Assembly: GCF_015155755.1 (NCBI RefSeq)
Contig: NZ_VWPI01000133.1
Location: 1 to 57,943, forward strand
DNA length: 57,943 nt
DNA from: Komagataeibacter sp. FXV3
GTDB taxonomy: Bacteria; Pseudomonadota; Alphaproteobacteria; Acetobacterales; Acetobacteraceae
Reading direction: 5' to 3'
Below, piece after piece: positions 50,170 to 57,943 of this stretch. The notes under the pieces were generated by a model that was given only the letters and a program-made list of their open reading frames with translations, did no database searches and was not told where the DNA came from. Position 1 is the stretch's first letter; every line of letters starts with the position of its first letter. Position numbers and translations under genes: made by a program.

Positions 50170-51333
50170 ATGGGCATTTCCATATCGCAGGGGACAGTAC
50201 CCCACCGGCGCGATCACCGGATTGATGCGCTGCGCGGGGTAGCGCTGCTCATGATGTGCATCGACCATATCCCGCAGGATGTGCTGAACCGTTTCACCAT
50301 GCGCAATGTCGGTTTTGCCGATGCGGCGGAGGTGTTCGTGCTGCTGGCGGGCTATGCCTCGTGGCTGGCCTATGGCCGTGCGTTTGGCAGGAAGCAGCCG
50401 GTCACGTCGGTGCTGGCGCGGATCGGGCGTCGGTGCTGGCAGCTTTATGTATTTCAGATGGCGATGGTGGTGGTGTGCATTTCCACCATCCGCATATGGC
50501 GGCATTTCTGGCCGGTGCCGGTCGATTTTCTTGAACCCGAACTGGCCCACGGGCTGGATTCCGCATGGCGGGTGCTGTCATTGCAGGCCTTGCCGGGTAA
50601 CCTGAACATCCTGCCGCTTTATATCGTGCTGCTGTTGGGATTCGCGCCGTTATACGCGTTGCTGCGCGGGGTGGGGACGCCCGTGGTGCTGGGGCTGAGC
50701 GGGGCGGTCTGGCTGCTGGTCAATTATGACCCGCGCCTGAACTTTCCCAACTGGCTTGACCCGGATGGATGGTATTTCGACCCGCTGGCGTGGCAGTTCC
50801 TGTTCGTGCTGGGGGTGTGCGGCGCGCGGGTGGCCGGACGGCATGATGGCAGCCTGCCGCGTTCGCGCGTGCTGGCGGCGGTGTGCGGGCTGTATCTGGT
50901 CTTTTCCTTCGTGCAGTCCTTTCCATGGACGGACTGGGGCTTTGCCGACCTGCGGCCCGTCGGCATGGCGGTGCCGGACAAGATGATCCTTGCCCCGTGG
51001 CGGCTGCTGGATGTGCTGGCGCTGTTCTACCTGGTGCAGTCCTCGCCGCTGGCCACCGTGCTGGCGGGGACGCGCGGTGGCCAGCTTATGGCGCTGTTCG
51101 GGCGGCATTCGCTGGAAATCTTTACGGCGGGCACGCTGGTGGACCTGTACGGGCGGCTGGTGCTGACCAGTTTCGGCACGGGCTGGGTGATGCAGGTGGT
51201 GGTGAATGGAGTGGGGTTCGTGGTGCTGCTGTGGGTGGCGCGCAACCGCGAACGCGCCCGTGTGGCGGCCCGCAGGCCCACGCCATCGGCACCGGGTGGC
51301 CTGCCGGCGAATGCACCGTTATGCCGGAACTGA
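50170..51333 (+). CDS. opgC: OpgC-family membrane acyltransferase
   Basis: 387-residue integral protein with about 10 membrane helices. It opens with RIDALRGVALLMMCIDHIPQDVLNRFTMRNVGFADAAEVFVLLAGYASWLAYG, the OpgC family start, which decorates osmoregulated periplasmic glucans with succinyl or similar groups. Further blocks are RRCWQLYVFQ, LPGNLNILPLYIVLLLGFAPLYALLR and FDPLAWQFLFVLG. ATG 50170 has AGGGG about 5 bp upstream. A glucan-biosynthesis OpgD/OpgG-like gene lies 5.5 kb downstream in the same orientation, so a link is plausible. The acyl donor is unknown. Confidence 0.9.
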   Translation: MGISISQGTVPHRRDHRIDALRGVALLMMCIDHIPQDVLNRFTMRNVGFADAAEVFVLLAGYASWLAYGRAFGRKQPVTSVLARIGRRCWQLYVFQMAMVVVCISTIRIWRHFWPVPVDFLEPELAHGLDSAWRVLSLQALPGNLNILPLYIVLLLGFAPLYALLRGVGTPVVLGLSGAVWLLVNYDPRLNFPNWLDPDGWYFDPLAWQFLFVLGVCGARVAGRHDGSLPRSRVLAAVCGLYLVFSFVQSFPWTDWGFADLRPVGMAVPDKMILAPWRLLDVLALFYLVQSSPLATVLAGTRGGQLMALFGRHSLEIFTAGTLVDLYGRLVLTSFGTGWVMQVVVNGVGFVVLLWVARNRERARVAARRPTPSAPGGLPANAPLCRN

Positions 51334-51402
51334 GGCCGCGGTTTCCGCGTGCGTGAAGGGCGTGATATAGGGTACTGCGTCAGACCCCGTTCAGCAGGAT
51401 AT

Positions 51403-52995
51403 ATGAGCCCCATGTCCTTTCGTGCCGCTGCCTTTTCCCGATCCTGCCTTGCCATGGGGCTGGTTACGGCCCTTGGGGGGCATGCCGCGTGCGCGGCTGA
51501 TCCCGCCCCGGCCGCGGCAGCACCTGCCGCCACGGCCCCTGCGGCCACGACACCGCCCCTGCGCCTGCCGGGCGAGGGGCGGAACATGCCCGACAGCTTT
51601 GCCGACCTTGCGGCCAGACTGCTGCCCGCCGTCGTCAATGTATCCACCACCGAGATGGTCCGTCCCGGTGAGGACGATGATGATGGCGACGACGGCGACA
51701 GCGCGCCACAGGTGCCCAATTTCCCCGAAGGGTCGCCGTTCGAGAAATTCTTCCACGATTTCATGAACCGGCAGGACAGCCCCAATGCTCCGCCGCGCAA
51801 GATGCAGGCGCTGGGTTCGGGTTTCATCATCGACCCATCGGGCGTGATCGTGACCAACAACCACGTCGTGCGCCATGCCGACCAGATCACCATTACGCTG
51901 CAGGACAATACCGTGCTCAAGGCGCGACTGCTGGGCCATGACGACCGCACCGACCTTGCGGTGCTGAAGGTGGACAGTCCCAAGCCGCTGCCCGCCGTGC
52001 CCTTTGGTGACAGCGACCATGCGCGCGTGGGGGACTGGGTGCTGGCGATCGGTAACCCGTTCGGCCTGTCGGGCACGGTGACGGCGGGCATCGTCTCCTC
52101 ACGCGGGCGCAATATCGAACAGGGTCCGTATGATGATTTCATCCAGACCGATGCGCCCATCAACAAGGGCAATTCCGGCGGCCCGCTGTTTAACCTGCAT
52201 GGGGAAGTGATCGGCATCAACACCGCCATCTTCTCACCTTCGGGCGGGTCGATCGGGATCGGCTTTTCCATTCCTTCCGCCGAGGCGCAGGGCATCATCG
52301 AACAGCTTCGCCGCCATGGCCGTGTCACGCGCGGGTGGATTGGCGTGCGCATTCAGGACGTGACGCAGGAAATCGCCGATGGGCTGGGCCTGAAAAGCCC
52401 CCATGGCGCGCTGATCGCGGGGGTGGAGCCAAAGGGACCGGCGGCGGTGGCCCACCTGCAGACCGGCGACGTGATCCAGAGCCTGAACGGCAAGGAAATC
52501 GATGGCCGCGCCCTGCCGCGCCTTGTGGCCGAACTTGCGGGCGGCAGCGTGGCCCATCTGGGGATCTGGCGTAAGGGCCAGCAGATGAATGTCGCCATCA
52601 CCATCGGCGCCCTGCCCGAGGAAAAGGCCGACAAGGCCGATGGCGCCAACCCGCCCGCGAAAAAACCGGCACAGGGCAGCATGGCCATTACCGGCATGGG
52701 CTTCACGGTGGGTGACCTGGATGATATCGCGCGCCAGAAATACAATATGGCGGAAGGGCAGAAGGGCGTGCTGGTTACTGGCGTGACCGATGACAGCCCG
52801 GCAGCCGAACGCGGCCTGCGCCCCGGTGACGTGGTGACCGAAGTGCAGCAGTCGGCCGTGAACACGCCTGCCGACCTGCGGCGCCAGCTTGACACCGCGC
52901 GGACCCAGCATCGCAAGACCGTGCTGTTCCTCGTGCAGAATTCCGATGGCCTGCGCTGGGTGCCCTTTCCCCTGCCGGATGGCGCCGGGCACTGA
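51403..52995 (+). CDS. degP: HtrA/DegP-type periplasmic serine protease
   Basis: 530 residues. A signal peptide ends near HAACAADPAP, followed by an Ala/Pro-rich spacer. The trypsin-like domain has the triad His154 (TNNHVV), Asp184 (RTDLAVLKV) and Ser258 (KGNSGGPLF). PDZ1 starts near 300 (RGWIGVRIQDVTQEIADGLGL), and a PDZ2 near 430-520 (GFTVGDLDDIARQKYNMAEGQKGVLVTGVTDDSPAAERGLRPGDVV). The acidic loop EDDDDGDDGDS is typical of Do-family members. It degrades or refolds damaged envelope proteins. ATG 51403 is preceded by AGGA; the frame extends upstream to 51349. Confidence 0.95.
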   Translation: MSPMSFRAAAFSRSCLAMGLVTALGGHAACAADPAPAAAAPAATAPAATTPPLRLPGEGRNMPDSFADLAARLLPAVVNVSTTEMVRPGEDDDDGDDGDSAPQVPNFPEGSPFEKFFHDFMNRQDSPNAPPRKMQALGSGFIIDPSGVIVTNNHVVRHADQITITLQDNTVLKARLLGHDDRTDLAVLKVDSPKPLPAVPFGDSDHARVGDWVLAIGNPFGLSGTVTAGIVSSRGRNIEQGPYDDFIQTDAPINKGNSGGPLFNLHGEVIGINTAIFSPSGGSIGIGFSIPSAEAQGIIEQLRRHGRVTRGWIGVRIQDVTQEIADGLGLKSPHGALIAGVEPKGPAAVAHLQTGDVIQSLNGKEIDGRALPRLVAELAGGSVAHLGIWRKGQQMNVAITIGALPEEKADKADGANPPAKKPAQGSMAITGMGFTVGDLDDIARQKYNMAEGQKGVLVTGVTDDSPAAERGLRPGDVVTEVQQSAVNTPADLRRQLDTARTQHRKTVLFLVQNSDGLRWVPFPLPDGAGH

Positions 52996-53000
52996 ACCGT

Positions 53001-54128
53001 ATGCGTGAACGCCTGAAGAACCTGCTGCTTTCCATCATGCGGCGGGGAACGTGGCGGCAGGTCGTGCGGATGAACGTCTCGCTCATCCTGTCGGGTATTG
53101 TCGCCACCATCATCCATCTGGATGAACCGGTCTGGGCGCTGATCACGTCGGTCATCGTCATTACCCAGACGCGCCTGACCCAGACACTGTCCACCGGGCG
53201 TGAACAGATCGTCGGCACCCTGATCGGGGCGGCGGCGGGCATGTCGGCCATCGCGCTGGAACAGTGGTGCGCGCTGTCGGTCGGCATGGTGTTCTGGGTC
53301 ATGCTCATGCCGCTGGCGGTGCTGGTGGCGCTGCGGCCCAAGATGCGGGTGGCTATTGTCACGCTCATGGTCGTGCTGCTGTTTCCCGCCACGGGGGAAC
53401 CGTTCTCAAGGCCGCTGCAGCGTATCGCCTCGATCATGACGGGGGTTGTCGTGTCGTTCGCGGTCTCGTTTTTCGTGCTGCGCAATGAGGCGCGGCGTGA
53501 AGTGCTGGGCAATGCCGCAAGCCTGCTGCGCCGCCTGTCCGACCTGCTGTCTGCGGCGCTGCACCAGCATCCCGACCATGATGCGCTGGGCACGGTGGAT
53601 GTGATGTGCCGTTCCCTGCTGCAGGACATCAATGACGGCGTGCAGGAGGCGGAGGTCGAACATCCCGGATCACTGGCGCGGCATGATCCGCTGGTGATGC
53701 GCCTGCCCGGACTGCTGCGCCGGATCCGTTCGGACGCCATCTTCATTTCACGAGCGGCGGTGGAAGGGGAAACCGCCCGGACGGGTGATATCCTGCAGCA
53801 GGAGCGTGACATGCTGGCGCGCATACTGGGCCAGATGGCCGATCGCTGTAATGCGCTGGCGGCATCCCGTCGCGGGCGCACGCTGCCCGATGACGGAATG
53901 CGCGATATCCTGGACGAACTGGAACGGCAGGGGGAACACTGGACCCCTGTCATGCGTTTCGCTATCGGGCTGCTGCATGCGGACATGCGGCTGGCCGTGC
54001 GTAACATCTGGTCAAACGGGCAGACGGATGACGGGCCATTTCCGCTTTCGGGTCATCCATTCCTGGCCGAGGCTTCGTTCGAGCCTGCTTCCACCGATAA
54101 GGTCGTGATGCGACAGAACGGGGTCTGA
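53001..54128 (+). CDS. FUSC-family (aromatic acid exporter-like) membrane protein
   Basis: 375 residues. An N-terminal half with about 4-6 membrane helices (MNVSLILSGIVATIIHLDEPVWALITSVIVITQTRLTQTLSTGREQIVGTLIGAAAG) follows the FUSC pattern, including the W-A-x-I-T-x-x-I-V and GTxxGAxxG motifs. The C-terminal half is cytosolic and helical (AASLLRRLSDLLSAAL onward). It is half the length of full AaeB-type exporters, similar to the YqjA/ArAE short members. It lies 5 bp after degP, so the two are probably co-transcribed. Substrate unknown. Confidence 0.8.
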   Translation: MRERLKNLLLSIMRRGTWRQVVRMNVSLILSGIVATIIHLDEPVWALITSVIVITQTRLTQTLSTGREQIVGTLIGAAAGMSAIALEQWCALSVGMVFWVMLMPLAVLVALRPKMRVAIVTLMVVLLFPATGEPFSRPLQRIASIMTGVVVSFAVSFFVLRNEARREVLGNAASLLRRLSDLLSAALHQHPDHDALGTVDVMCRSLLQDINDGVQEAEVEHPGSLARHDPLVMRLPGLLRRIRSDAIFISRAAVEGETARTGDILQQERDMLARILGQMADRCNALAASRRGRTLPDDGMRDILDELERQGEHWTPVMRFAIGLLHADMRLAVRNIWSNGQTDDGPFPLSGHPFLAEASFEPASTDKVVMRQNGV

Positions 54129-54157
54129 GACCACAACCAAGGAGTGCAAAAGGCACC

Positions 54158-55621
54158 ATGCTGAACGAAAAAACCCTGAATCACCTTCCTGCCAGCGTCC
54201 AGCCGCTGCGTTACAGGCGGGAGGAAGTAGGGCGAGGGATCGTTCATTTTGGTGTCGGCAACTTCTTTCGCGCGCATGAGGCATGGTACGTCAACAGATG
54301 CCTCGCCCTGCCGGGGCAGGCACAGTGGGGCATCGTGGGCGTGGGGCTGGGCGGTGGCGCGCGTGGCGAGGCCAAGGCCCATGCCTTCACACATCAGGAC
54401 TGCCTGTATTCCCTGACGGAAGTCGCGGCGGACGGGGGGCGCGCGGTCTCCATCATCGGGGCGCTGCGTGAATACCTGCTGGCTCCCGCCGATCCCGAAG
54501 CCGTGCTGACCCGCCTTGCGGATCCGCATACGCGCATCGTCAGCATGACGATCACGGAAGGGGGCTATAACATCAACGAGGAAACCGGACAGTTCCGCCT
54601 CGACACCCCCGCCGTGCAGGCGGACCTGAAGGATCCGGGCCGCCCCACGACCGTGTTTGGCTATGTGGTCGAAGGCCTGCGCCGCAGGCGGGCGGCGGGT
54701 GCCGGGCCGTTTACCGTCCTGTCCTGCGACAACCTGCGCAGTAACGGCCATGTCGCGCATGAGGCGTTCGTGGGCTATGCCCGTGCGCTGGATGCGGATC
54801 TGGCGGAATGGATCGACGCTAACGTGACGTTTCCCTGTTCCATGGTGGACCGCATCACGCCGGGGGTGGATACCGCAACCCGCAATGCCCTGAACGCGGC
54901 CAGCGGGCTGGATGACGATCTGCCGGTACTGGCCGAGGATTTCAGCCAGTGGGTGCTGGAGGACCGTTTCTGCAACGGCCGCCCCGCGCTGGAACGGGTG
55001 GGGGTCGAATTCGTGGATGATGTGGCGGGGTATGAACAGGTAAAGGTGCGCATGCTCAACGCGTCGCATGTGCTGCTGGGTTCCGCGGGCCTGCTGCTGG
55101 GGCACCGCTATGCGCATGAAACGGTGGAGGACGCCGATCTGGTCCGCCTGGCCAACGCTTACTGGACAAAGGACGCGATGCCGCAGATCGATGCCCCGGC
55201 GGGCGTGGATCTGGATGCTTACCGCAGGCGTCTGCTCAGCCGGTTTTCCAACCATGCCGTGGCCGATACGCTGCTGCGGATCTGTAGCGATGGCGCATCC
55301 AAGGTACGCGTGTTCTGGACCGATACCGTGCGCCGGTCACTGGATAGCGGGCATGATCTGGACCGGATTGCCTTCGGGATTGCCGCCTATCTGGAAATGC
55401 TGCGTGGGCAGGATGAAAAGGGCCAGGCCTATGCCCCGATCGAACCCACGCTGGATGCCGACCAGATGGCGCTGGTCAATGACAGTGATCTTGCGGCAGC
55501 CCTGCGTCTGCCGGCATTTGATGGCTGGCGGGACATGGATACCACCGCGCTGGATGCGGCGGTTGTCGCCGCGCGCAGGGCCATTCGGGATCATGGCGTG
55601 CGGGCCAGCCTGCCTGCATAA
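54158..55621 (+). CDS. Mannitol dehydrogenase family polyol oxidoreductase
   Basis: 487-residue NAD(P)-dependent long-chain polyol dehydrogenase. The Rossmann part opens with GIVHFGVGNFFRAHEAWYV and the cofactor region continues through GYVVEGLRRRRAAGAGPFTVLSCDNLRSNG. The catalytic K-x4-N-x2-H set is Lys296, Asn301 and His304 in KVRMLNASH, one residue off the numbering of the Pseudomonas mannitol 2-dehydrogenase. It probably interconverts fructose and mannitol or a related pair; the exact polyol is not fixed. AAGG lies about 8 bp upstream. Acetic acid bacteria often use such enzymes for polyol metabolism. Confidence 0.93.
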   Translation: MLNEKTLNHLPASVQPLRYRREEVGRGIVHFGVGNFFRAHEAWYVNRCLALPGQAQWGIVGVGLGGGARGEAKAHAFTHQDCLYSLTEVAADGGRAVSIIGALREYLLAPADPEAVLTRLADPHTRIVSMTITEGGYNINEETGQFRLDTPAVQADLKDPGRPTTVFGYVVEGLRRRRAAGAGPFTVLSCDNLRSNGHVAHEAFVGYARALDADLAEWIDANVTFPCSMVDRITPGVDTATRNALNAASGLDDDLPVLAEDFSQWVLEDRFCNGRPALERVGVEFVDDVAGYEQVKVRMLNASHVLLGSAGLLLGHRYAHETVEDADLVRLANAYWTKDAMPQIDAPAGVDLDAYRRRLLSRFSNHAVADTLLRICSDGASKVRVFWTDTVRRSLDSGHDLDRIAFGIAAYLEMLRGQDEKGQAYAPIEPTLDADQMALVNDSDLAAALRLPAFDGWRDMDTTALDAAVVAARRAIRDHGVRASLPA

Positions 55622-55658
55622 GGACCTGTTTCAGAATAAACCGGCAATAATAAATAAT

Positions 55659-55738
55659 GGAAGTTTCCGGGTGCCGCCTTTTTTCAAAAAGGCGGCGTTC
55701 CCTGAAGCTTTTTGCAAAAAAGCGTCGCCAGAAATTTC
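55659..55738. repeat. Two-hairpin dispersed element, copy 7 (reverse)
   Basis: GGAAGTTTCCGGG and GAAATTTC arms, with GCCGCCTTTTTTC/AAAAAGGCGGC intact and GAAGCTTTTTGC/AAAAAAGCGTC partly decayed. It lies between the convergent mannitol dehydrogenase and GNAT genes. Confidence 0.85.
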
Positions 55739-55757
55739 TTTGATTTCCAGACGGCCT

Positions 55758-56300
55758 TCATGCCTGCCTCGTTGTGGAAATGGCGCGGCGCATGGGGCAG
55801 GCATCGGTCCCGTAGGATGCGGTAATATCTGCCGGGATGTTGGTCATGGGCTCAAATCCCATATGCGCCCAGACCGGGCGTGCCCCTTCCGCTGCCATTA
55901 GCGTCATCCAGCGCAGGTCGTGCTGGCGGGCATGTTGCATCAGGATGCGCAGGGCCGCATGCATCGCACCCCGTCCGCGCAGGGTGGGGATGATTGCAAT
56001 GTCATGCAGGTACCAGCAATCCGCCTGCGCGGGCAGTTGGTGCAGATAGGTGTCCAGCGCGGGCGGGCGGGCCATGCGCCATGGATGGCTTAAGACATAA
56101 CCGCCCGGGTTTCCCTGCATATCGGGCAGGATCAGGCAGCCCGCCGGGCATAGCCTTCGGCGTTCATCCAGCACATCCATCCGTTCGGGGCAGCCGGGAT
56201 GCATGGCGGTGGCCAGCGCCATGACGGCGGGCAGATCCTGCACCCCCATGGGCCGCCATGTGCCCGACGGTGGCCCGGATGGGGAAATGGGCTGGGTCAT
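55758..56300 (-). CDS. GNAT-family N-acetyltransferase
   Basis: 180 residues. The acetyl-CoA motif A is clear: WYLHDIAIIPTLRGRGAMHAALRILMQHARQHDL, with R-G-R-G-A matching Q/RxxGxG/A. Motif B follows as ARPVWAHMGFEPM. The N-terminus WRPMGVQDLPAVMALATAMHPGCPERMDVL is the usual first helix region. The substrate is unknown. It is convergent with the mannitol dehydrogenase and divergent from the ModE-like gene, with 80 bp between the starts. Confidence 0.85.
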   Translation of the reverse strand: MTQPISPSGPPSGTWRPMGVQDLPAVMALATAMHPGCPERMDVLDERRRLCPAGCLILPDMQGNPGGYVLSHPWRMARPPALDTYLHQLPAQADCWYLHDIAIIPTLRGRGAMHAALRILMQHARQHDLRWMTLMAAEGARPVWAHMGFEPMTNIPADITASYGTDACPMRRAISTTRQA

Positions 56301-56380
56301 TGCGGCAAAATTCCGTTTCAGGTGAAGCCGTTTCCGGTAGAAGGGGCGATGATATAGCTGTGGTCAGGAGTTTTGAAACC

Positions 56381-56725
56381 ATGACAGAAATGCGCCTGAC
56401 ATTACGGGTGGACGCGAATGGCTCGCCCCTGCTGGGGCATGGCAAGATCAAGCTTCTGGAACAGATTGGCCAGACCGGTTCCATTTCCGCTGCGGCGCGG
56501 GCCATGGGCATGTCCTATCGCCGCGCGTGGCTGCTGGTCGAGGCCATGAACACGACCTTCGTGCGACCGCTGGTTTCCGCCCGGCCTGGTGGGGGCGGGG
56601 GCGCTGGCCTGTCACCGGAAGGCGAGGCCGTGCTGCGGCTGTACCGTGAAATCGAACACGCGGCGCGGGACGCCGTGCGGGGACAGATGGAAACCCTGGC
56701 GGCCATGTGCGCGCCTTCGCCGTGA
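56381..56725 (+). CDS. ModE N-terminal-type (LysR HTH) regulator without sensor domain
   Basis: 114 residues. The winged HTH matches the ModE N-domain: LLGHGKIKLLEQIGQTGSISAAARAMGMSYRRAWLLVEAMN, then PLVSARPGGGGGAGLSPEGEAVLRLYREIE. No Mop/TOBE domain follows, so molybdate sensing is not built in. Such stand-alone forms are common in alphaproteobacteria. AGGAG lies 10 bp before the ATG. Molybdate-transport or other obvious target genes are not next to it. Confidence 0.88.
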   Translation: MTEMRLTLRVDANGSPLLGHGKIKLLEQIGQTGSISAAARAMGMSYRRAWLLVEAMNTTFVRPLVSARPGGGGGAGLSPEGEAVLRLYREIEHAARDAVRGQMETLAAMCAPSP

Positions 56726-56836
56726 AAAAGCCATAGGCAGTCACGATCACGGACGTTCAGGCATTATTTTTTTGCCAATTGGTAAAAATGATGTGCCACT
56801 ACGGTGAAACAAGAAAAATGACTGGAGTTAAACTCA

Positions 56837-57943
56837 GTGTTACGACGTGATTTCATGAAAGCGGGAACAGCCCTGTCCGCCATTACCGTGGCGGGGATTG
56901 GCGTGGCGCGTCCTGCCCGCGCGACGCAGAGTGGCAATTTCGATTCCACCACCGTGCGCACGCTGGCGCACCAGCTGTCGCAGCAGGCGTATCAGGCCCC
57001 GTCACAGTCCCTGCCTTCCGCGCTGCGTAACCTGAATTTCGACCAGTACAATTCCATGGCGTTCCGTTCGGAACAGGCCCTGTGGCATGGCGAGAACCTG
57101 GGCTTCGATGTTGAATTCTTTCCCCGTGGCTATCTGTACGCCCCGCGCATTGACATGCATGAAGTCATTGACGGGCAGGCCCGGCCCATTGCCTTCAACC
57201 CCGACATGTTCACCTATAACGATCCGGCCCTGCGGGTGAATGATGATATCGGCTTTGCCGGCCTGCGGCTGCGTGCGCCGATCAATACGCCCGGCGTGAT
57301 GGAGGAATTCTGCGTCTTCCTTGGCGCGTCCTATTTCCGTGCGGTGGCCAAGGGGCAGAATTACGGCCTGTCCGCGCGCGGCTTCGCCAACGGGACCGGC
57401 GACCCGAAGGGGGAGGAATTCGCCCTGTTCCGCGCCTTCTGGCTGGAAAAGCCCAAGGCTGGCGTGGACAGCGTTGTCATCCATGCGCTGCTGGACAGTC
57501 CGTCTTTGGTGGGCGCGTTCCGTTTTACCATCCGCCCTGGTGAGACGACGATCTTTGATGTCCAGTCCTATCTCTATCCCCGCAAGGCCATTGCGGAATC
57601 CGGCATCGCGCCGCTGACGGGCATGTTCTATTTTGATGCGAATGACCGCACGCGCGTTGATGACTGGCGGCCCGCCGCGCATGACAGCGAGGGCCTGTCC
57701 ATGTGGACGGGTAGTGGCCAGCAGTTGTGGCGGCCGTTGCGCAACCCGCGCGACCTGCAGTTTTCCGCCTTCAGTGATGTGCGCCCGCATGGCTTTGGCC
57801 TGATGCAGCGCAAGCGCGCCTTTACCGATTTCGAGGACGTGTCGCTGAATTATGAAAAGCGTCCCTCGTTGTGGATCGAACCGATCGGGGACTGGGGGGG
57901 CGGGGCCGTGGACCTTGTGGAAATCCCGACCCCGAACGAAGTG
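56837..57943 (+). CDS. opgD: OpgD/OpgG-like glucan biosynthesis protein, 3'-truncated by window edge
   Basis: 369 codons, open to the right edge. The start is GTG with GGAG 9 bp upstream. The N-terminus LRRDFMKAGTALSAITVAGIGVARPARA is a twin-arginine (Tat) signal, which is typical of OpgD rather than OpgG. The mature part has the MdoG-fold segments QQAYQAPSQSLPSALRNLNFDQYNSMAFR, LWHGENLGFDVEFFPRGYLYAPRIDMHEV, FAGLRLRAPINTPGVMEEFCVFLGASYFRAVAKGQNYGLSARG and GEEFALFRAFWLEKPK. It acts in the periplasm on osmoregulated glucan backbones. Whether opgH follows cannot be seen. Confidence 0.92.
   Translation, partial: MLRRDFMKAGTALSAITVAGIGVARPARATQSGNFDSTTVRTLAHQLSQQAYQAPSQSLPSALRNLNFDQYNSMAFRSEQALWHGENLGFDVEFFPRGYLYAPRIDMHEVIDGQARPIAFNPDMFTYNDPALRVNDDIGFAGLRLRAPINTPGVMEEFCVFLGASYFRAVAKGQNYGLSARGFANGTGDPKGEEFALFRAFWLEKPKAGVDSVVIHALLDSPSLVGAFRFTIRPGETTIFDVQSYLYPRKAIAESGIAPLTGMFYFDANDRTRVDDWRPAAHDSEGLSMWTGSGQQLWRPLRNPRDLQFSAFSDVRPHGFGLMQRKRAFTDFEDVSLNYEKRPSLWIEPIGDWGGGAVDLVEIPTPNEV

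Overview
The window is high-GC alphaproteobacterial chromosome, most likely from an acetic acid bacterium (Acetobacteraceae, close to Komagataeibacter/Gluconacetobacter). The reasons are a circularly permuted two-piece tmRNA gene with an alphaproteobacterial-type tag, the alpha-type SspB, a tandem ExbD pair behind ExbB, ThyX instead of ThyA, a polyol (mannitol-type) dehydrogenase, and the overall codon use. The genus is inference. There are no rRNA genes, insertion sequences or CRISPR arrays. One CAU-anticodon tRNA and one tmRNA are present.

Layout: 1-5.4 kb is a TonB-ExbB-ExbD-ExbD energy module followed by a TonB-dependent receptor. 5.5-8.4 kb holds a nucleobase permease and an MFS exporter, convergent. 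8.45-12.2 kb has purD, divergent from xseA, then a small lipoprotein and an HTH protein with a C-terminal membrane helix. 12.3-17.2 kb has Skp, YbaK, an SDR, purF, cvpA and an orphan HisE-like protein; 17.3-21.3 kb has metH and, divergent from it, a CobW-like zinc-motif fragment. 21.4-32.4 kb is an all-forward cluster: a type I secretion ABC transporter, its HlyD adaptor, a Sel1-repeat protein, a fused GT2/GT4 glycosyltransferase, a protein with a ChW-like segment, and a GT4 glycosyltransferase. 32.4-35.7 kb has ppa, a tRNA, ettA and a GNAT. 35.7-36.5 kb is an anomalous AT-rich island that starts with an inverted, broken copy of part of mlaC. 36.7-38.1 kb is mlaC-mlaA. 38.5-42.6 kb has thyX, ssrA (tmRNA), sspB and a class I fumarase. 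43-48.7 kb has VOC and PEBP proteins, the queA-tgt-queG queuosine operon, and RHH and TerB/DnaJ genes. 48.8-57.9 kb has Mrp, OpgC, an HtrA protease, a FUSC transporter, a mannitol dehydrogenase, a GNAT, a ModE-like regulator and the start of an OpgD/OpgG-like glucan protein.

Functional groups: the TonB/Exb genes power the receptor next to them; purD, purF and cvpA are purine-related; mlaA and mlaC belong to retrograde phospholipid transport; tmRNA and SspB, side by side, form a ribosome-rescue and tag-delivery pair; queA, tgt and queG make queuosine in tRNA. The 21-32 kb cluster looks dedicated to making or exporting a glycosylated surface product, but no typical RTX substrate is visible.

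The most distinctive non-coding feature is an ~80-bp two-hairpin palindromic element present seven times, always at the 3' end of genes and usually between convergent pairs. It probably acts as a bidirectional terminator and may be a dispersed repeat family. Other points to follow up are the mlaC duplication with the AT-rich island, an SDR lacking its catalytic Tyr and Lys, and the orphan HisE-like and CobW-like proteins.
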